Below, piece by piece: positions 50,215-59,664 of a DNA stretch of 64,000 bases; position 1 is the first letter of the stretch, and every line of letters begins with the position of its first letter. The notes under the pieces were generated by a model. That model saw nothing but the letters and a program-made list of their open reading frames with translations. It made no database searches and was not told where the DNA came from. The stretch spans positions 1 through 64,000 of the forward strand of contig JASBUG010000043.1 in the NCBI GenBank assembly GCA_030148025.1, read 5' to 3'. The position numbers were made by a program, and so were the translations under genes. Origin of the DNA: Flavobacteriaceae bacterium (GTDB lineage Bacteria > Bacteroidota > Bacteroidia > Flavobacteriales > Flavobacteriaceae).

Positions 50215-51302
50215 AATCTTATTCCAACTCCAAATTCTACTGCTTCAGCAGCTGTTCCATGGGATTTTACAGATGCTGTACCAAACCATTTTTTTCCAAA
50301 ATATCGTTTTAATCCAACTCTAAAATATACTCGATCTTCAAAATCATACGGATAATATACATAGTATCCAGCCTGAGTTTCTACAGACATTTTATTAATA
50401 AATAATTCATGACCTGCAAACAAACCTACTCGTTTATAATCTGTATTTTCATCAATATTTCTATCAGGAAACGCAACACTTTCATACTTTATAAATTCTT
50501 TTAAAAATTTAGAAAAAAACACATCTGTACCAAACTGTATGCTACTTTTATAACTCAATCTTTTATCTGCATATCCTGAAAAAACATAAAAAGGAAACTG
50601 GCCACTTCCTATAATATCGCTTTCATTAATACCAGTTCTAAACACTACATTATACTTTATGGGCTCGGTAAAATTTTCAGAGTTATCAGTGCTTTGGTAT
50701 ACATTATCAACTTCCTCTAAATTGTAAGTAACTCCCGCATTTAATGTAACCACATTAATACTTGTATTTGGTGCCTTGACATTTGCATTTGAATAGTGTA
50801 TTAAAGATACGCCAGCTTGCAAACCAAAATTTCCAAATATTCGTTCTTTTTTAAAATTGAACATCAAATACGTACTACTTAACAACTTCGATCCAAAAGC
50901 GATATTTTTATGATTATCTATCTTATGGTATGGGTTAGTCGTTAACGCAATACCTTGTCCTACCCGAAACATAAACATTCGTTTTAGGAAATAGAAATTA
51001 TAATGTGCATAAACTCCATAGTTATTTCCTAAAGTCTCATTTTTTAAATTCTGGTAAATGAATGATGCACCGTAATCGGGAAAGCCATATCGTTCCTGCC
51101 AAGATTCTTCTCCAAAGGTTTTCTTGTTCCATCCAATAATTACGCCTTCAGGGTGCCCTTTTATTAAATGTAATATCCCATTATTATGAAGGCTAATATT
51201 TCCTCTAAAATAATTAACATCTATAACAGATTGTTCTTTTGATTCTTGAGCTAATCCAACAACCCATACATTAAAAAAAATAAGGAATACTAATTTCTTC
51301 AT
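50211..51302 (-). CDS. PagL-like acyloxyacyl hydrolase / lipid A deacylase, outer-membrane barrel
   Basis: A 363-residue protein from the ATG at 51302 (MKKLVFLIFF); a TTG 12 bases earlier is rejected because it precedes the signal peptide. The signal ends VVGLAQ. The mature chain has amphipathic beta strands of an outer-membrane barrel. AFGSKLLSSTYLMF and VSLIHYSNANVKAPNTSINV match the PagL/acyloxyacyl hydrolase family, with His-Ser in HYSNA as the expected catalytic pair. It probably trims an acyl chain from lipid A. The C-terminal half extends beyond the usual PagL length with further strands. Confidence 0.82.
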   Translation of the reverse strand: MKKLVFLIFFNVWVVGLAQESKEQSVIDVNYFRGNISLHNNGILHLIKGHPEGVIIGWNKKTFGEESWQERYGFPDYGASFIYQNLKNETLGNNYGVYAHYNFYFLKRMFMFRVGQGIALTTNPYHKIDNHKNIAFGSKLLSSTYLMFNFKKERIFGNFGLQAGVSLIHYSNANVKAPNTSINVVTLNAGVTYNLEEVDNVYQSTDNSENFTEPIKYNVVFRTGINESDIIGSGQFPFYVFSGYADKRLSYKSSIQFGTDVFFSKFLKEFIKYESVAFPDRNIDENTDYKRVGLFAGHELFINKMSVETQAGYYVYYPYDFEDRVYFRVGLKRYFGKKWFGTASVKSHGTAAEAVEFGVGIRL

Positions 51303-51416
51303 ATTAAGCGCCAAATATAACTAAATATCATATTAACAAACATTATAAATCGAACACTAAGTAGCTGTTTTTTTGAATCTTTAATGTATATTTACTTCGT
51401 ATTCGAGTATCTTTTC

Positions 51417-51827
51417 ATGAAGTTTATTAAGCTTTTCTTTTTCGGAATCCTTTTAGCAGTTAACCTTAATGCGTTAGCTCAGTCTACACAAAGTGACATT
51501 AAATTAGTAGTTTTTGAAGGCTCAGACTGGTGTACAAATTGTATTAGGTTTGAAAAAAACATTCTCTCTAAAAAAGCATTTTCCAATTTTTTAGAACAGG
51601 AGCATATTAAAATTGATCGTTTGGATTTCCCTCAAAAAAAAGCACAAAGCAATGCGCAAAAACAACGCAATTCAACGATGGCAGAAACGCTAAAATTTGA
51701 TGGTGCTTTTCCTGGAATCAAACTTGTTTTTGGGAATAAAAGAATTATTTCTAATATAAATTACTCCAATGAAAATGTTGAAGAGTTCATTAAAATAATA
51801 CAATCGAAAATTGCTTCCTTAAAATGA
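51417..51827 (+). CDS. Periplasmic thioredoxin-fold protein of the DUF4266/DUF3570 module
   Basis: A 136-residue exported protein from the ATG at 51417 (MKFIKLFFFG), which begins a signal peptide ending NALAQ; a longer frame from 51384 adds 11 residues before it. The active site is C-T-N-C in GSDWCTNCIRFEK, and FPGIKLVFGN supplies the cis-Pro loop equivalent. It overlaps the next gene by four bases and forms a three-gene operon with DUF4266 and DUF3570 proteins. A role in reducing or loading the Cys-rich lipoprotein next door is plausible but inferred. Confidence 0.87.
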   Translation: MKFIKLFFFGILLAVNLNALAQSTQSDIKLVVFEGSDWCTNCIRFEKNILSKKAFSNFLEQEHIKIDRLDFPQKKAQSNAQKQRNSTMAETLKFDGAFPGIKLVFGNKRIISNINYSNENVEEFIKIIQSKIASLK

Positions 51828-52054
51828 TTTCTTTAAAAAAACATATTAAACTACTTTTAATTGTTTTAGGACTTATAATTACGTCCTCATGCAAAACCGC
51901 CCTAAAACCATATGAACGTATTTACGTAAACGATCCTGAAATGCAAATGGGCACTACTATTTGCAATAATTTTGAGCATTATGTACAATCTATCAGAGAA
52001 GGTGCAACTTCTATTGGTGGCACTAAAGGTAGTGGCGGCTGCGGCTGTAATTAA
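51824..52054 (+). CDS. DUF4266 small lipoprotein with Cys-rich tail
   Basis: A 76-residue lipoprotein (lipobox ITSSC, Cys about 23). The core KPYERIYVNDPEMQM is the DUF4266 signature. The chain ends GGTKGSGGCGCN, a short Gly-Cys tail with two cysteines close to the C-terminus. Its start overlaps the thioredoxin-fold gene by four bases and its stop is 12 bases before the DUF3570 gene. Function is unknown; the small size, Cys-tail and thioredoxin neighbour suggest metal or cofactor binding or a maturation step (inference). Confidence 0.87.
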   Translation: MISLKKHIKLLLIVLGLIITSSCKTALKPYERIYVNDPEMQMGTTICNNFEHYVQSIREGATSIGGTKGSGGCGCN

Positions 52055-52066
52055 TTTGAACAATCA

Positions 52067-53269
52067 ATGAAATACTTAACTCTATCTGTTTTTTTTCTTT
52101 TTGTTTTAAATAGCACTGCTCAAGATAGTGATAGAGAAAAAATAAACGTGAATCAATTAGAGGTTGAGTTTGTATACAACCATTATATGCAAGATGGAGA
52201 TAATTCTGCTATTACTGGTGGTGCTGGAACAGAAAGGCTTATTGTTTATGGCCCTTCTATGCAAGTTAAACGTAGTTTTGGAAAGAATATCATTGACTTT
52301 CAATTAGGCGCAGATATTATTTCTTCGGCATCTACCGATAAAATTGATTTTGTGGTGTCTTCGGCTTCTCGACTAGATGCACGAACCTATACAAATATGC
52401 ATTACTCAAGATTGCTTAATAATGCATTTACATTAAATGGAGGCATAGGTTTTTCTATTGAATCTGATTATTTTTCCTTTGCTAAATATTTAGGTGTTTC
52501 TAAAGTTTCTAAAAATAAAATGCAGACTTTTTCTGGTCAAATACAAGTATTTAATGATGATTTAAGATGGGGGCGACTTAACGAAAAAACTAATTTCGGA
52601 CCATCTAATCTAGTGTATCCCATCGAACTGCGTTTTCAAGAATGGTATGATGTACATGAAAGAAATACTTATAATTTAAATTTGAGTTTTACTCAGGTGC
52701 TAGACAAAAGAAATGTTGTAGGCATCTTTGGTTTATTGAGCTATCAAGAAGGCTTATTAGCAACACCTTTTCATAGAATATATTTCTCTGATGACACATT
52801 AGCTGTGGAACAACTTCCTAAAAAACGTAAAAAGGGTTCTTTAGGATTTAGGTGGAACAGATTTATTAAAGGAAACCTTATCACAAGAAACAGTATTAGT
52901 GGATATGCTGACAACTTTGATATTACTGGTTTTTCTATAGAGAATGAAACAGCACTAAAAATAGATCCGAAATGGACCGTCTATGGGAATATAAGATACT
53001 ATACGCAATCGGCATCTAAATATTTTGCACCTTATAAGATGCATGATAGTGCTTCGCAATATTATACTTCAGATTTTGATCTTTCTAAGTTCAACTCCTA
53101 TAAAATAGGGTTTGGATTTAAATTTAGTCCCTACCATTTTAAAACTAAATTTAGACGTTTTGACACGTTCACTTTAAACTATAACTATTATAGACGATCA
53201 AATAATTTGAGTGCTCACATGTTTTCGCTAACAGTAAAAAACACGCGTTTCTACAAGACTAAAAAATAG
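52067..53269 (+). CDS. DUF3570 outer-membrane-like protein
   Basis: A 400-residue exported protein with a signal peptide (residues 1-18, ending NSTAQ). DUF3570 features include FVYNHYMQDGDNSAITGG near the N-terminus, DFQLGADIISSASTDKIDFV and long alternating beta strands with aromatic ends up to the terminal SLTVKNTRFYK, as in outer-membrane beta barrels. It is the last gene of the thioredoxin/DUF4266/DUF3570 operon and its 3' end overlaps the convergent metF by 11 bases. It may be the outer-membrane partner of the small lipoprotein (inference). Confidence 0.86.
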   Translation: MKYLTLSVFFLFVLNSTAQDSDREKINVNQLEVEFVYNHYMQDGDNSAITGGAGTERLIVYGPSMQVKRSFGKNIIDFQLGADIISSASTDKIDFVVSSASRLDARTYTNMHYSRLLNNAFTLNGGIGFSIESDYFSFAKYLGVSKVSKNKMQTFSGQIQVFNDDLRWGRLNEKTNFGPSNLVYPIELRFQEWYDVHERNTYNLNLSFTQVLDKRNVVGIFGLLSYQEGLLATPFHRIYFSDDTLAVEQLPKKRKKGSLGFRWNRFIKGNLITRNSISGYADNFDITGFSIENETALKIDPKWTVYGNIRYYTQSASKYFAPYKMHDSASQYYTSDFDLSKFNSYKIGFGFKFSPYHFKTKFRRFDTFTLNYNYYRRSNNLSAHMFSLTVKNTRFYKTKK

Positions 53270-54212
53270 CTGAAGCTATCGCTTTAATATTATCACTTTT
53301 ACCCATAGAATAATAATGCAACACAGGAACTCCTGCAGCTTGTAACTCTTTAGATTGTTGTATACACCATTCTACTCCAACTTGCCTTACTTCTTTATTA
53401 TTTTTACAAGATTCAACAGCTTGAATTAAATCTTCCGGTAAATCAATCTTAAAAACTTGTGGTAATAGTTGCAAATGACGCTTTACAGCAATAGGCTTTA
53501 TTCCTGGAATAATTGGCACTGTTATACCAGCTTTTTTAGCAGCTTCAACAAATGCAAAATACTTATCATTATCAAAGAACATTTGAGTTACCACATAATC
53601 TGCCCCTCTATCTACTTTTTCTTTTAAACGTTTTAAGTCTGTTTGTAATGAAGGTGCTTCAATATGTTTTTCAGGATATCCAGCAACACCAATACAGAAA
53701 TCGGCTTTATGATTCGTTTCAATTACATCATGGAGGTATTTTCCTTTGTTCAAATTCTGAATTTGATCTACTAGTTGAGATGCATATAAATGACCTCCAT
53801 TAGAAGCTTCAAAATACTTTTGATGACTCATAGCATCACCACGTAATGCCATCACATTCTCAATACCTAAATAATGGCAATCTACCAGTAAGTATTCTGT
53901 TTCTTCTTTTGTAAAACCGCCACAAAGCACATGTGGTACTGTATCTACATCATATTTATGTTTTATCGCCGCACAAATACCAACAGTACCAGGACGCATT
54001 CTGGTAATTTTTCGATCTAGCAACCCTTCCTTTTCTATATATACATACTCCTCCCTCGATGTTGTTACATCAATAAAAGGCGGTTTAAACTCCATTAAAG
54101 GATCGATGTTATTATATAATTCCTGGATACTATTTCCTTTTTTTGGTGGAATGATTTCGAAAGAGAATAATGTTTCTCCTTTGGCCTTCTTTATATGATC
54201 TGTTACCTTCAT
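53259..54212 (-). CDS. metF: Methylenetetrahydrofolate reductase
   Basis: Flavoprotein that makes 5-methyl-tetrahydrofolate for MetH. At 317 residues it has the bacterial length. Signature segments are LFSFEIIPPKKGN (catalytic Glu), DVTTSREEYV, NVMALRGDAM, ADYVVTQMFFDN and VPIIPGIKPI. It is the last gene of the methionine operon, one base after the small unknown gene, and so is probably under the SAM-I riboswitch. Confidence 0.96.
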   Translation of the reverse strand: MKVTDHIKKAKGETLFSFEIIPPKKGNSIQELYNNIDPLMEFKPPFIDVTTSREEYVYIEKEGLLDRKITRMRPGTVGICAAIKHKYDVDTVPHVLCGGFTKEETEYLLVDCHYLGIENVMALRGDAMSHQKYFEASNGGHLYASQLVDQIQNLNKGKYLHDVIETNHKADFCIGVAGYPEKHIEAPSLQTDLKRLKEKVDRGADYVVTQMFFDNDKYFAFVEAAKKAGITVPIIPGIKPIAVKRHLQLLPQVFKIDLPEDLIQAVESCKNNKEVRQVGVEWCIQQSKELQAAGVPVLHYYSMGKSDNIKAIASAIF

Positions 54213-54213
54213 T

Positions 54214-54444
54214 TTAAATTAATGCTTTTTTTAATTGTTCGTAATCTCCTTCATACTCCCAATAAATCCATCTCCCTTCTGCGTAATCGGTTAATATGAA
54301 TGACTCACTGATAGATTTTATTCTAGAGATGGCTACAATTTTTTTTGAAAATCCATCTACTTTTACTTTTTCTATAATTTCTTTATTAGCTTCGTCAAAA
54401 CCATGCACAATAGTATGACTACCCAATTTTAATTCTATAAACAT
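54214..54444 (-). CDS. Small protein of unknown function in the methionine operon
   Basis: A 76-residue soluble protein with no signal peptide and no family I recognise. It has a beta-strand pattern at the N-terminus (MFIELKLGSHTIVHGF) and an acidic aromatic C-terminal half (GRWIYWEYEGDYEQLKK). It is placed seven bases after metH-C and one base before metF. The tight spacing supports it as real. Its role is unknown. Confidence 0.7.
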   Translation of the reverse strand: MFIELKLGSHTIVHGFDEANKEIIEKVKVDGFSKKIVAISRIKSISESFILTDYAEGRWIYWEYEGDYEQLKKALI

Positions 54445-54450
54445 ATATTG

Positions 54451-57159
54451 TTAATTAACAGCTATACTTGGGTGTAACCATTTTCTAGCTTTATCTTTTG
54501 TAATTTCTTTTCTCTTTGCAAAGTCTTCAACTTGATCGTCTGTGATTTTTCCTAATCCAAAATATTTTGATTCTTGGTTAGCAAAATAATACCCACTCAC
54601 ACTCGCAGCTGGCCACATTGCTAAACTTTCGGTAAGTTTAACTCCAATAGACTCTTCTACATTTAGCAAATCCCAAATTGTTTCTTTTTCTAAATGATCT
54701 GGGCAAGCAGGATATCCTGGAGCAGGACGAATACCTTTATAACTTTCTTTAATCAATTCTTCGTTAGAAAGATCTTCATTTGGTGCATAACCCCAATGTT
54801 TTGTTCTTACTTCTTTATGTAAATACTCTGCAAAGGCCTCTGCAAAACGATCTGCTAATGCTTGAACCATAATAGCACTATAGTCATCTTCTCTGTCCTT
54901 ATAACTCTGAGCTAATTCATCTGCTCCGAAAACAGATACACAAAAAGTTCCCATATAATCAGTAAGATTACTAGACTTAGGAGCAACAAAATCGGCTAAA
55001 GCAAAACTTGGTTTACCTTCTCGTTTTTGTAATTGCTGACGCAGTGTTCTAAACACTGCGATTTCTTCTCCTTTTTTAGAAATAGAAATATCATCGTCAT
55101 TAATTGTATTCGCTTCAAACAGCCCAAAAATTGCCTTTGGTGTTAATTGTTGTTTCGCAATTATTGTTGCTAACATTTTTTGAGCATCTTCATATAAATG
55201 TGTAGCCTGTTCACCTACAACGTCGTCTTCTAAAATGTTTGGGTATTTACCATGTAAATCCCAGCTTCTAAAAAAAGGACTCCAATCTATAAAAGGCACT
55301 AGCTCTTTTAAACTAATTTGCTTTAATTCTTGAATACCTAATGCTTTTGGCTTTACAATTTCAGTGTTATTCCAATCTATTAGAAACTTTCTTTTACGAG
55401 CCTCTTCAATAGATATATAAGATTTTGTTTTTCCACGTTTTAAGAATTTTTCACGAAACTCTTCATATTCCTTTTTCAATTTAGCGACATATAAGTTGCT
55501 CTTTTCTTTATTAAGAAGATCACCAACTACAGTTACTGCTCTTGAAGCATCATTTACATGAACAACTGCATTTTTATACTCAGGATCTATCTTAACAGCT
55601 GTATGTGCTTTTGATGTTGTAGCTCCTCCAATTAATAATGGCACAGAAAAATCTTGTCGTTCCATTTCTTTAGCGAGATACACCATTTCATCTAAAGACG
55701 GAGTTATCAATCCAGATAATCCAATAGCATCTACATTTTCTTTTTTAGCAGTTTCTATAATCTTTTCTGGAGGCACCATTACACCTAGATCGACTATTTC
55801 ATAGTTATTACAACCTAAAACAACACTTACAATATTTTTACCTATATCATGAACATCACCTTTTACTGTTGCCATTAACACTTTCCCAAGTGCTTTTTGT
55901 TCCTCACTTTTTTCAGCCTCTATAAACGGATTTAAGTATGCCACAGCTTTTTTCATTACTCTAGCCGATTTTACTACTTGCGGTAAAAACATTTTTCCAT
56001 CACCAAACAAATCACCAACAACATTCATCCCTGTCATTAAATGTCCTTCAATAACTTGTAATGGTCGTTCAACACTCAATCTAGCTTCTTCAGCATCTTC
56101 TACAATAAAAGTATCAATCCCTTTAACCAACGCATGAGTTATACGTTCTTGTAACGGTTGGTTACGCCATTCTAGGGCTGTAGTATTATCTTCTTTCTTT
56201 TGTCCTTTAACTGTTTCTGCAAATTCTAACAAGCGTTCTGTAGCATCATCTCGCCTATCTAAAACAACATCTTCTACATGTTCTAAAAGGTCTTTTGGAA
56301 TATCATCATAAACTTCCAACATAGTTGGGTTTACAATTCCCATATTCATTCCTGCTTTTATAGCATGGTATAAAAACACCGAATGCATTGCTTCTCTTAC
56401 TACATTATTTCCTCTAAAGGAAAATGACACGTTGCTGACTCCACCACTTACACTTACATGTGGTAGATTTTCTCTAACCCATCGTGTAGATTCTATAAAA
56501 TCGATAGCATTCTTTCGATGTTCTTCCATTCCAGTTGCTACTGGAAAAATGTTTAAATCGAAAATAATATCTTCAGGAGGAAAGTGGACAATGTCCACTA
56601 ATATTTTATAAGAACGCTCGGCTATTTCTATACGTCGTTCATAAGTATCTGCTTGACCAACTTCGTCAAAAGCCATAACAATTACAGCAGCTCCATAACG
56701 TTTTATTTGTGTTGCTTCCCAAATAAATTTCTCTTCTCCTTCTTTTAAACTAATTGAGTTAACAACACACTTTCCTTGTACTACTTGTAAACCAGCTTCA
56801 ATGATTTCCCATTTTGAGCTATCTATCATAATAGGAACGCGACTAATATCTGGTTCAGCAGCGATAAGATTTAAAAACCGAACCATGGCTTGCTTTCCAT
56901 CAATCAAACCATCATCCATATTGATATCGATAATTTGCGCACCTCCATCTACTTGATGACGAGCTATATCTAAGGCCTCATCAAACTTCTCTTCTTTTAC
57001 TAATCGAAGAAACTTACGCGAACCTGCAACATTAGTACGCTCACCAACATTAATAAAATTACTTTCGGGTGTTATAATTAGTGGTTCCAGACCAGAAAGC
57101 ATCATATGCTTTTGGTGTTTGGTGTTTGATATTTCGTATTTCGTATTATTTGAACCCAT
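54451..57159 (-). CDS. metH: Methionine synthase MetH, folate/cobalamin/activation half
   Basis: The large part of cobalamin-dependent methionine synthase, 902 residues here. It carries the pterin-binding domain ([15 protein letters not shown] about residue 35), the B12-binding module with [15 protein letters not shown] (cobalt-ligand His), and the SAM-binding activation domain with [12 protein letters not shown]. The Hcy-binding part is a separate gene at 57555-58553. The first 18 residues ([17 protein letters not shown]) look like translated low-complexity sequence; the ATG at 57105 (MMLSGLEPL) may be the real start. Bacteroidota often carry metH split at this point. Confidence 0.94.
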   Translation of the reverse strand: MGSNNTKYEISNTKHQKHMMLSGLEPLIITPESNFINVGERTNVAGSRKFLRLVKEEKFDEALDIARHQVDGGAQIIDINMDDGLIDGKQAMVRFLNLIAAEPDISRVPIMIDSSKWEIIEAGLQVVQGKCVVNSISLKEGEEKFIWEATQIKRYGAAVIVMAFDEVGQADTYERRIEIAERSYKILVDIVHFPPEDIIFDLNIFPVATGMEEHRKNAIDFIESTRWVRENLPHVSVSGGVSNVSFSFRGNNVVREAMHSVFLYHAIKAGMNMGIVNPTMLEVYDDIPKDLLEHVEDVVLDRRDDATERLLEFAETVKGQKKEDNTTALEWRNQPLQERITHALVKGIDTFIVEDAEEARLSVERPLQVIEGHLMTGMNVVGDLFGDGKMFLPQVVKSARVMKKAVAYLNPFIEAEKSEEQKALGKVLMATVKGDVHDIGKNIVSVVLGCNNYEIVDLGVMVPPEKIIETAKKENVDAIGLSGLITPSLDEMVYLAKEMERQDFSVPLLIGGATTSKAHTAVKIDPEYKNAVVHVNDASRAVTVVGDLLNKEKSNLYVAKLKKEYEEFREKFLKRGKTKSYISIEEARKRKFLIDWNNTEIVKPKALGIQELKQISLKELVPFIDWSPFFRSWDLHGKYPNILEDDVVGEQATHLYEDAQKMLATIIAKQQLTPKAIFGLFEANTINDDDISISKKGEEIAVFRTLRQQLQKREGKPSFALADFVAPKSSNLTDYMGTFCVSVFGADELAQSYKDREDDYSAIMVQALADRFAEAFAEYLHKEVRTKHWGYAPNEDLSNEELIKESYKGIRPAPGYPACPDHLEKETIWDLLNVEESIGVKLTESLAMWPAASVSGYYFANQESKYFGLGKITDDQVEDFAKRKEITKDKARKWLHPSIAVN

Positions 57160-57161
57160 AA

Positions 57162-57521
57162 TTATTCCTTGTTTTTAAAATAGTTAATGAAACCATTTAG
57201 TAATTTTTTGCAAGTAGTAATATTTTTTAAAACCCCAGCGAACTGATTTTCTGAAACATACCTCAAATCGAACGCTAAAAACAACTGTGTTTCTAATTCA
57301 AAAAGCGATCCTTTTGCTATATACAAAAACTGAATAGTTTCTTTATCTGATTGTCTCCCAATTCCTTCGGCTATATTTGAAGGAATTGAAATAACACTTC
57401 TATTTATTTGACTGGTAAGAGTATAAACTTCTGCTTTTGGGAAATTCCTTGTTAAATCATAAACAGATTTCACCAAACTTCTTGCAGCTTTCCACACTTC
57501 CAATTCTGTATAATTCTTCAT
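57162..57521 (-). CDS. Four-helix-bundle protein (S23 / rRNA-intervening-sequence type)
   Basis: A 119-residue helical protein from the ATG at 57521 ([17 protein letters not shown]); a TTG 30 bases earlier is rejected. Segments [43 protein letters not shown] and [16 protein letters not shown] are the hallmark of the four-helix-bundle family first seen in 23S rRNA intervening sequences. Function is unknown; some act as possible nucleic-acid binders. It lies between the two halves of metH, three bases from one and 33 from the other, and is flanked by low-complexity AT/GT-rich sequence, suggesting insertion. Confidence 0.9.
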   Translation of the reverse strand: MKNYTELEVWKAARSLVKSVYDLTRNFPKAEVYTLTSQINRSVISIPSNIAEGIGRQSDKETIQFLYIAKGSLFELETQLFLAFDLRYVSENQFAGVLKNITTCKKLLNGFINYFKNKE

Positions 57522-57554
57522 ATTAGATATACTTTTTATTCTAACAACCAACAG

Positions 57555-58553
57555 CTAAACACCAACAACTGACCGAGGTTCGTACTTTGCTGCAACCTCA
57601 GCAATTGCCTTAATATGTGCGGGACTGGTTCCACAACAACCTCCTATAATGTTTATTAAATCCTTTTTTAAATATTCTTCTATTTGAGCAGCCATTTCCT
57701 CAGGTGTTTCATCATATTCACCAAAAGCATTTGGTAAACCAGCATTAGGGTGTGCAGAAATAGCAAAATCTGTTTTCGACGCAATAGCTTCTAAATGTGG
57801 TTGCAATAAATTTGCTCCAAGAGCACAGTTAAATCCAACTGATAATAATGGAATATGTGATACTGAAATTAAAAACGCCTCTGCTGTTTGCCCTGATAAA
57901 GTTCTACCTGAAGCATCAGTAATAGTTCCTGAAACCATTATTGGCACATCTATATTACGTTCAGCTTTTACTTCTTCAATAGCAAATAATGCTGCTTTTG
58001 CATTTAGCGTATCAAAGATGGTTTCTACCAACAAAATATCTGAACCACCATCAAGTAAACCCTCTACCTGCTCTTTATAAGCTATTCGTAATTCATCAAA
58101 AGTAACAGCTCTATAACCAGGATCATTGACATCTGGCGACATACTAGCTGTTCTATTTGTAGGTCCAATTGACCCAGCTACAAAACGTGGTTTATGAGGC
58201 TCTTTAGCTGTAAATTCATCAGCTACTTGTTTGGCTATTTTTGCAGATTCATAATTAAGTTCATATGCCAAATGTTCCATATTATAATCTGCCATACCAA
58301 TAGTAGTTCCTGAAAATGTATTTGTTTCTACAATATCTGCTCCAGCTTCAAAATATTTTGCATGTACTTCAGCAATAGCTTTGGGTTGCGTTAAGGATAA
58401 TAAATCATTATTCCCTTTTAGAGGCGATGGAAAATCTTTAAAACGCTCACCACGAAAATCTTCTTCAGTAAAATTATATTGCTGAAGCATTGTTCCCATA
58501 GCACCATCGAGTACTAAAATGCGTTTTTCTAAAATTTGACGTATGTCTGACAT
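57555..58553 (-). CDS. Methionine synthase homocysteine-binding subunit (MetH N-terminal half)
   Basis: A 332-residue homocysteine S-methyltransferase domain. The start [26 protein letters not shown] and [15 protein letters not shown] are typical of MetH. The zinc ligands are Cys in VGFNCALGA and the pair in [11 protein letters not shown]. The C-terminal 10 residues (EPRSVVGV) run into repeat-like sequence. It pairs with the folate/cobalamin half at 54451-57159 to make a complete MetH. It is the first gene behind the SAM-I riboswitch. Confidence 0.95.
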   Translation of the reverse strand: MSDIRQILEKRILVLDGAMGTMLQQYNFTEEDFRGERFKDFPSPLKGNNDLLSLTQPKAIAEVHAKYFEAGADIVETNTFSGTTIGMADYNMEHLAYELNYESAKIAKQVADEFTAKEPHKPRFVAGSIGPTNRTASMSPDVNDPGYRAVTFDELRIAYKEQVEGLLDGGSDILLVETIFDTLNAKAALFAIEEVKAERNIDVPIMVSGTITDASGRTLSGQTAEAFLISVSHIPLLSVGFNCALGANLLQPHLEAIASKTDFAISAHPNAGLPNAFGEYDETPEEMAAQIEEYLKKDLINIIGGCCGTSPAHIKAIAEVAAKYEPRSVVGV

Positions 58554-58608
58554 TTATGATAAATTATATATCAATATGTCATCAGGAAAGTAAGAGGAAT
58601 TGCTCTTG

Positions 58609-58710
58609 GTTATCTGTCTGTTTTTATTACAGTAGAATTTAGCACCTTCTTTAAAGTTAAAGGGTTGCTAAGGCTTCACAGGGTCTATTCCCTCTGCCTT
58701 TCGTGATAAC
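58609..58710 (-). ncRNA. SAM-I (S-box) riboswitch controlling the split metH-metF operon
   Basis: The minus strand shows the SAM-I aptamer in full. The P1 helix is GTTATC (58710-58705) with GATAAC (58614-58609). After P1 come CGAAAGGCAGAGGGAATAGA, CCCTGTGAAGCC, then the conserved AGCAACC, AAGGTGCTAAATTCTAC, and a short P4 helix (CTGT/ACAG). Spacing and order match the family as I know it. It lies 55 bases before the MetH N-half ATG. The expression platform is unclear; a small AAGAG/CTCTT hairpin follows, without a U-run, so translational control is possible. The remainder of the spacer (58711-58780) shows no clear promoter. Confidence 0.92.
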
Positions 58711-58780
58711 TATCAATAATATTAATGAACGGCACAAAGTAACGTAATTAATTTTTAATTATCACATAGTTTTTTAGTTT

Positions 58781-59662
58781 TTATTGAAATAGACTAGAAG
58801 ACAAATAACGATCACCTCTATCGCAGACAATACTCACTATAGTTCCTTTATTTATCTGTTCTGCTACTTTTAGAGCTACAGCTAATGCGCCTCCACTACT
58901 CATGCCAGCAAATACACCTTCTTCTTTTGCTAAACGTTGCGTCATAGCTTTTGCTTCGTCTTCACTTACTTCAATAATATTATCAACTAAACTTTTGTTA
59001 AAAATCCCAGGTACATAAGCAGGTGACCATTTTCTAATTCCTGGGATACGTGATCCTTCACTTGGTTGCGCTCCTATAATTGAAACTGAATCACTTTGTT
59101 CTTTTAAGTATGTGGCTGTTCCTGTTATTGTACCAGTGGTTCCCATTGCAGACACAAAATGCGTTATTTGTCCATTAGTAGCTTCCCAAATCTCAGGACC
59201 AGTAGTTTTATAATGCGCTTTCCAGTTATCATCATTTTCAAATTGATTAAGCAACGTATAGCCTTTTTCTTTTTTTAATTGAATGGCTAAGTCACGAGAG
59301 CCTTCAATACCAATATCACTAGATGTTAAAATTACTTCTGCTCCATGAGCTCTCATCGTATCAACACGTTCTTTAGTGGAATTCTCAGGCATAATTAACA
59401 CCATATTTAACCCTAAAACTCTAGAAATATACGCTAATGCGATTCCTGTATTACCGCTAGTTGCTTCAACCAAAGTATCTCCAGGGTTAATATCTCCTCG
59501 CTTTAAAGCTTCAGAAATCATATTATAAACCGGACGATCTTTAACACTTCCTCCTGGATTATTCCCTTCTAATTTTAATAATAAACGCACACCATCTTTT
59601 TTAATGAGATTTTTAGTTTCAATTAGCGGTGTATTACCTATAAAATCTAGGATAGTTGACAT
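58781..59662 (-). CDS. cysM: O-acetylserine sulfhydrylase, cysteine synthase B type
   Basis: PLP enzyme that makes cysteine from O-acetylserine and sulfide. At 293 residues it matches CysM length. The PLP lysine is in NPGGSVKDRPVYNMI, the phosphate-binding loop SGNTGIALA, and the Gly-rich loop AMGTTGTITGTATYL. CysM may also use thiosulfate. It is the last gene in the sulfur operon, with the SAM riboswitch lying after its stop; a few bases separate it from the serine acetyltransferase gene. Confidence 0.93.
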   Translation of the reverse strand: MSTILDFIGNTPLIETKNLIKKDGVRLLLKLEGNNPGGSVKDRPVYNMISEALKRGDINPGDTLVEATSGNTGIALAYISRVLGLNMVLIMPENSTKERVDTMRAHGAEVILTSSDIGIEGSRDLAIQLKKEKGYTLLNQFENDDNWKAHYKTTGPEIWEATNGQITHFVSAMGTTGTITGTATYLKEQSDSVSIIGAQPSEGSRIPGIRKWSPAYVPGIFNKSLVDNIIEVSEDEAKAMTQRLAKEEGVFAGMSSGGALAVALKVAEQINKGTIVSIVCDRGDRYLSSSLFQ

Positions 59663-59664
59663 AC

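Noticed and set aside
54451-58553. Split MetH as a frameshift or sequencing error
   Set aside because: The two halves are separated by another intact gene and each has its own start and stop; a split MetH is, from memory, common in Bacteroidota.
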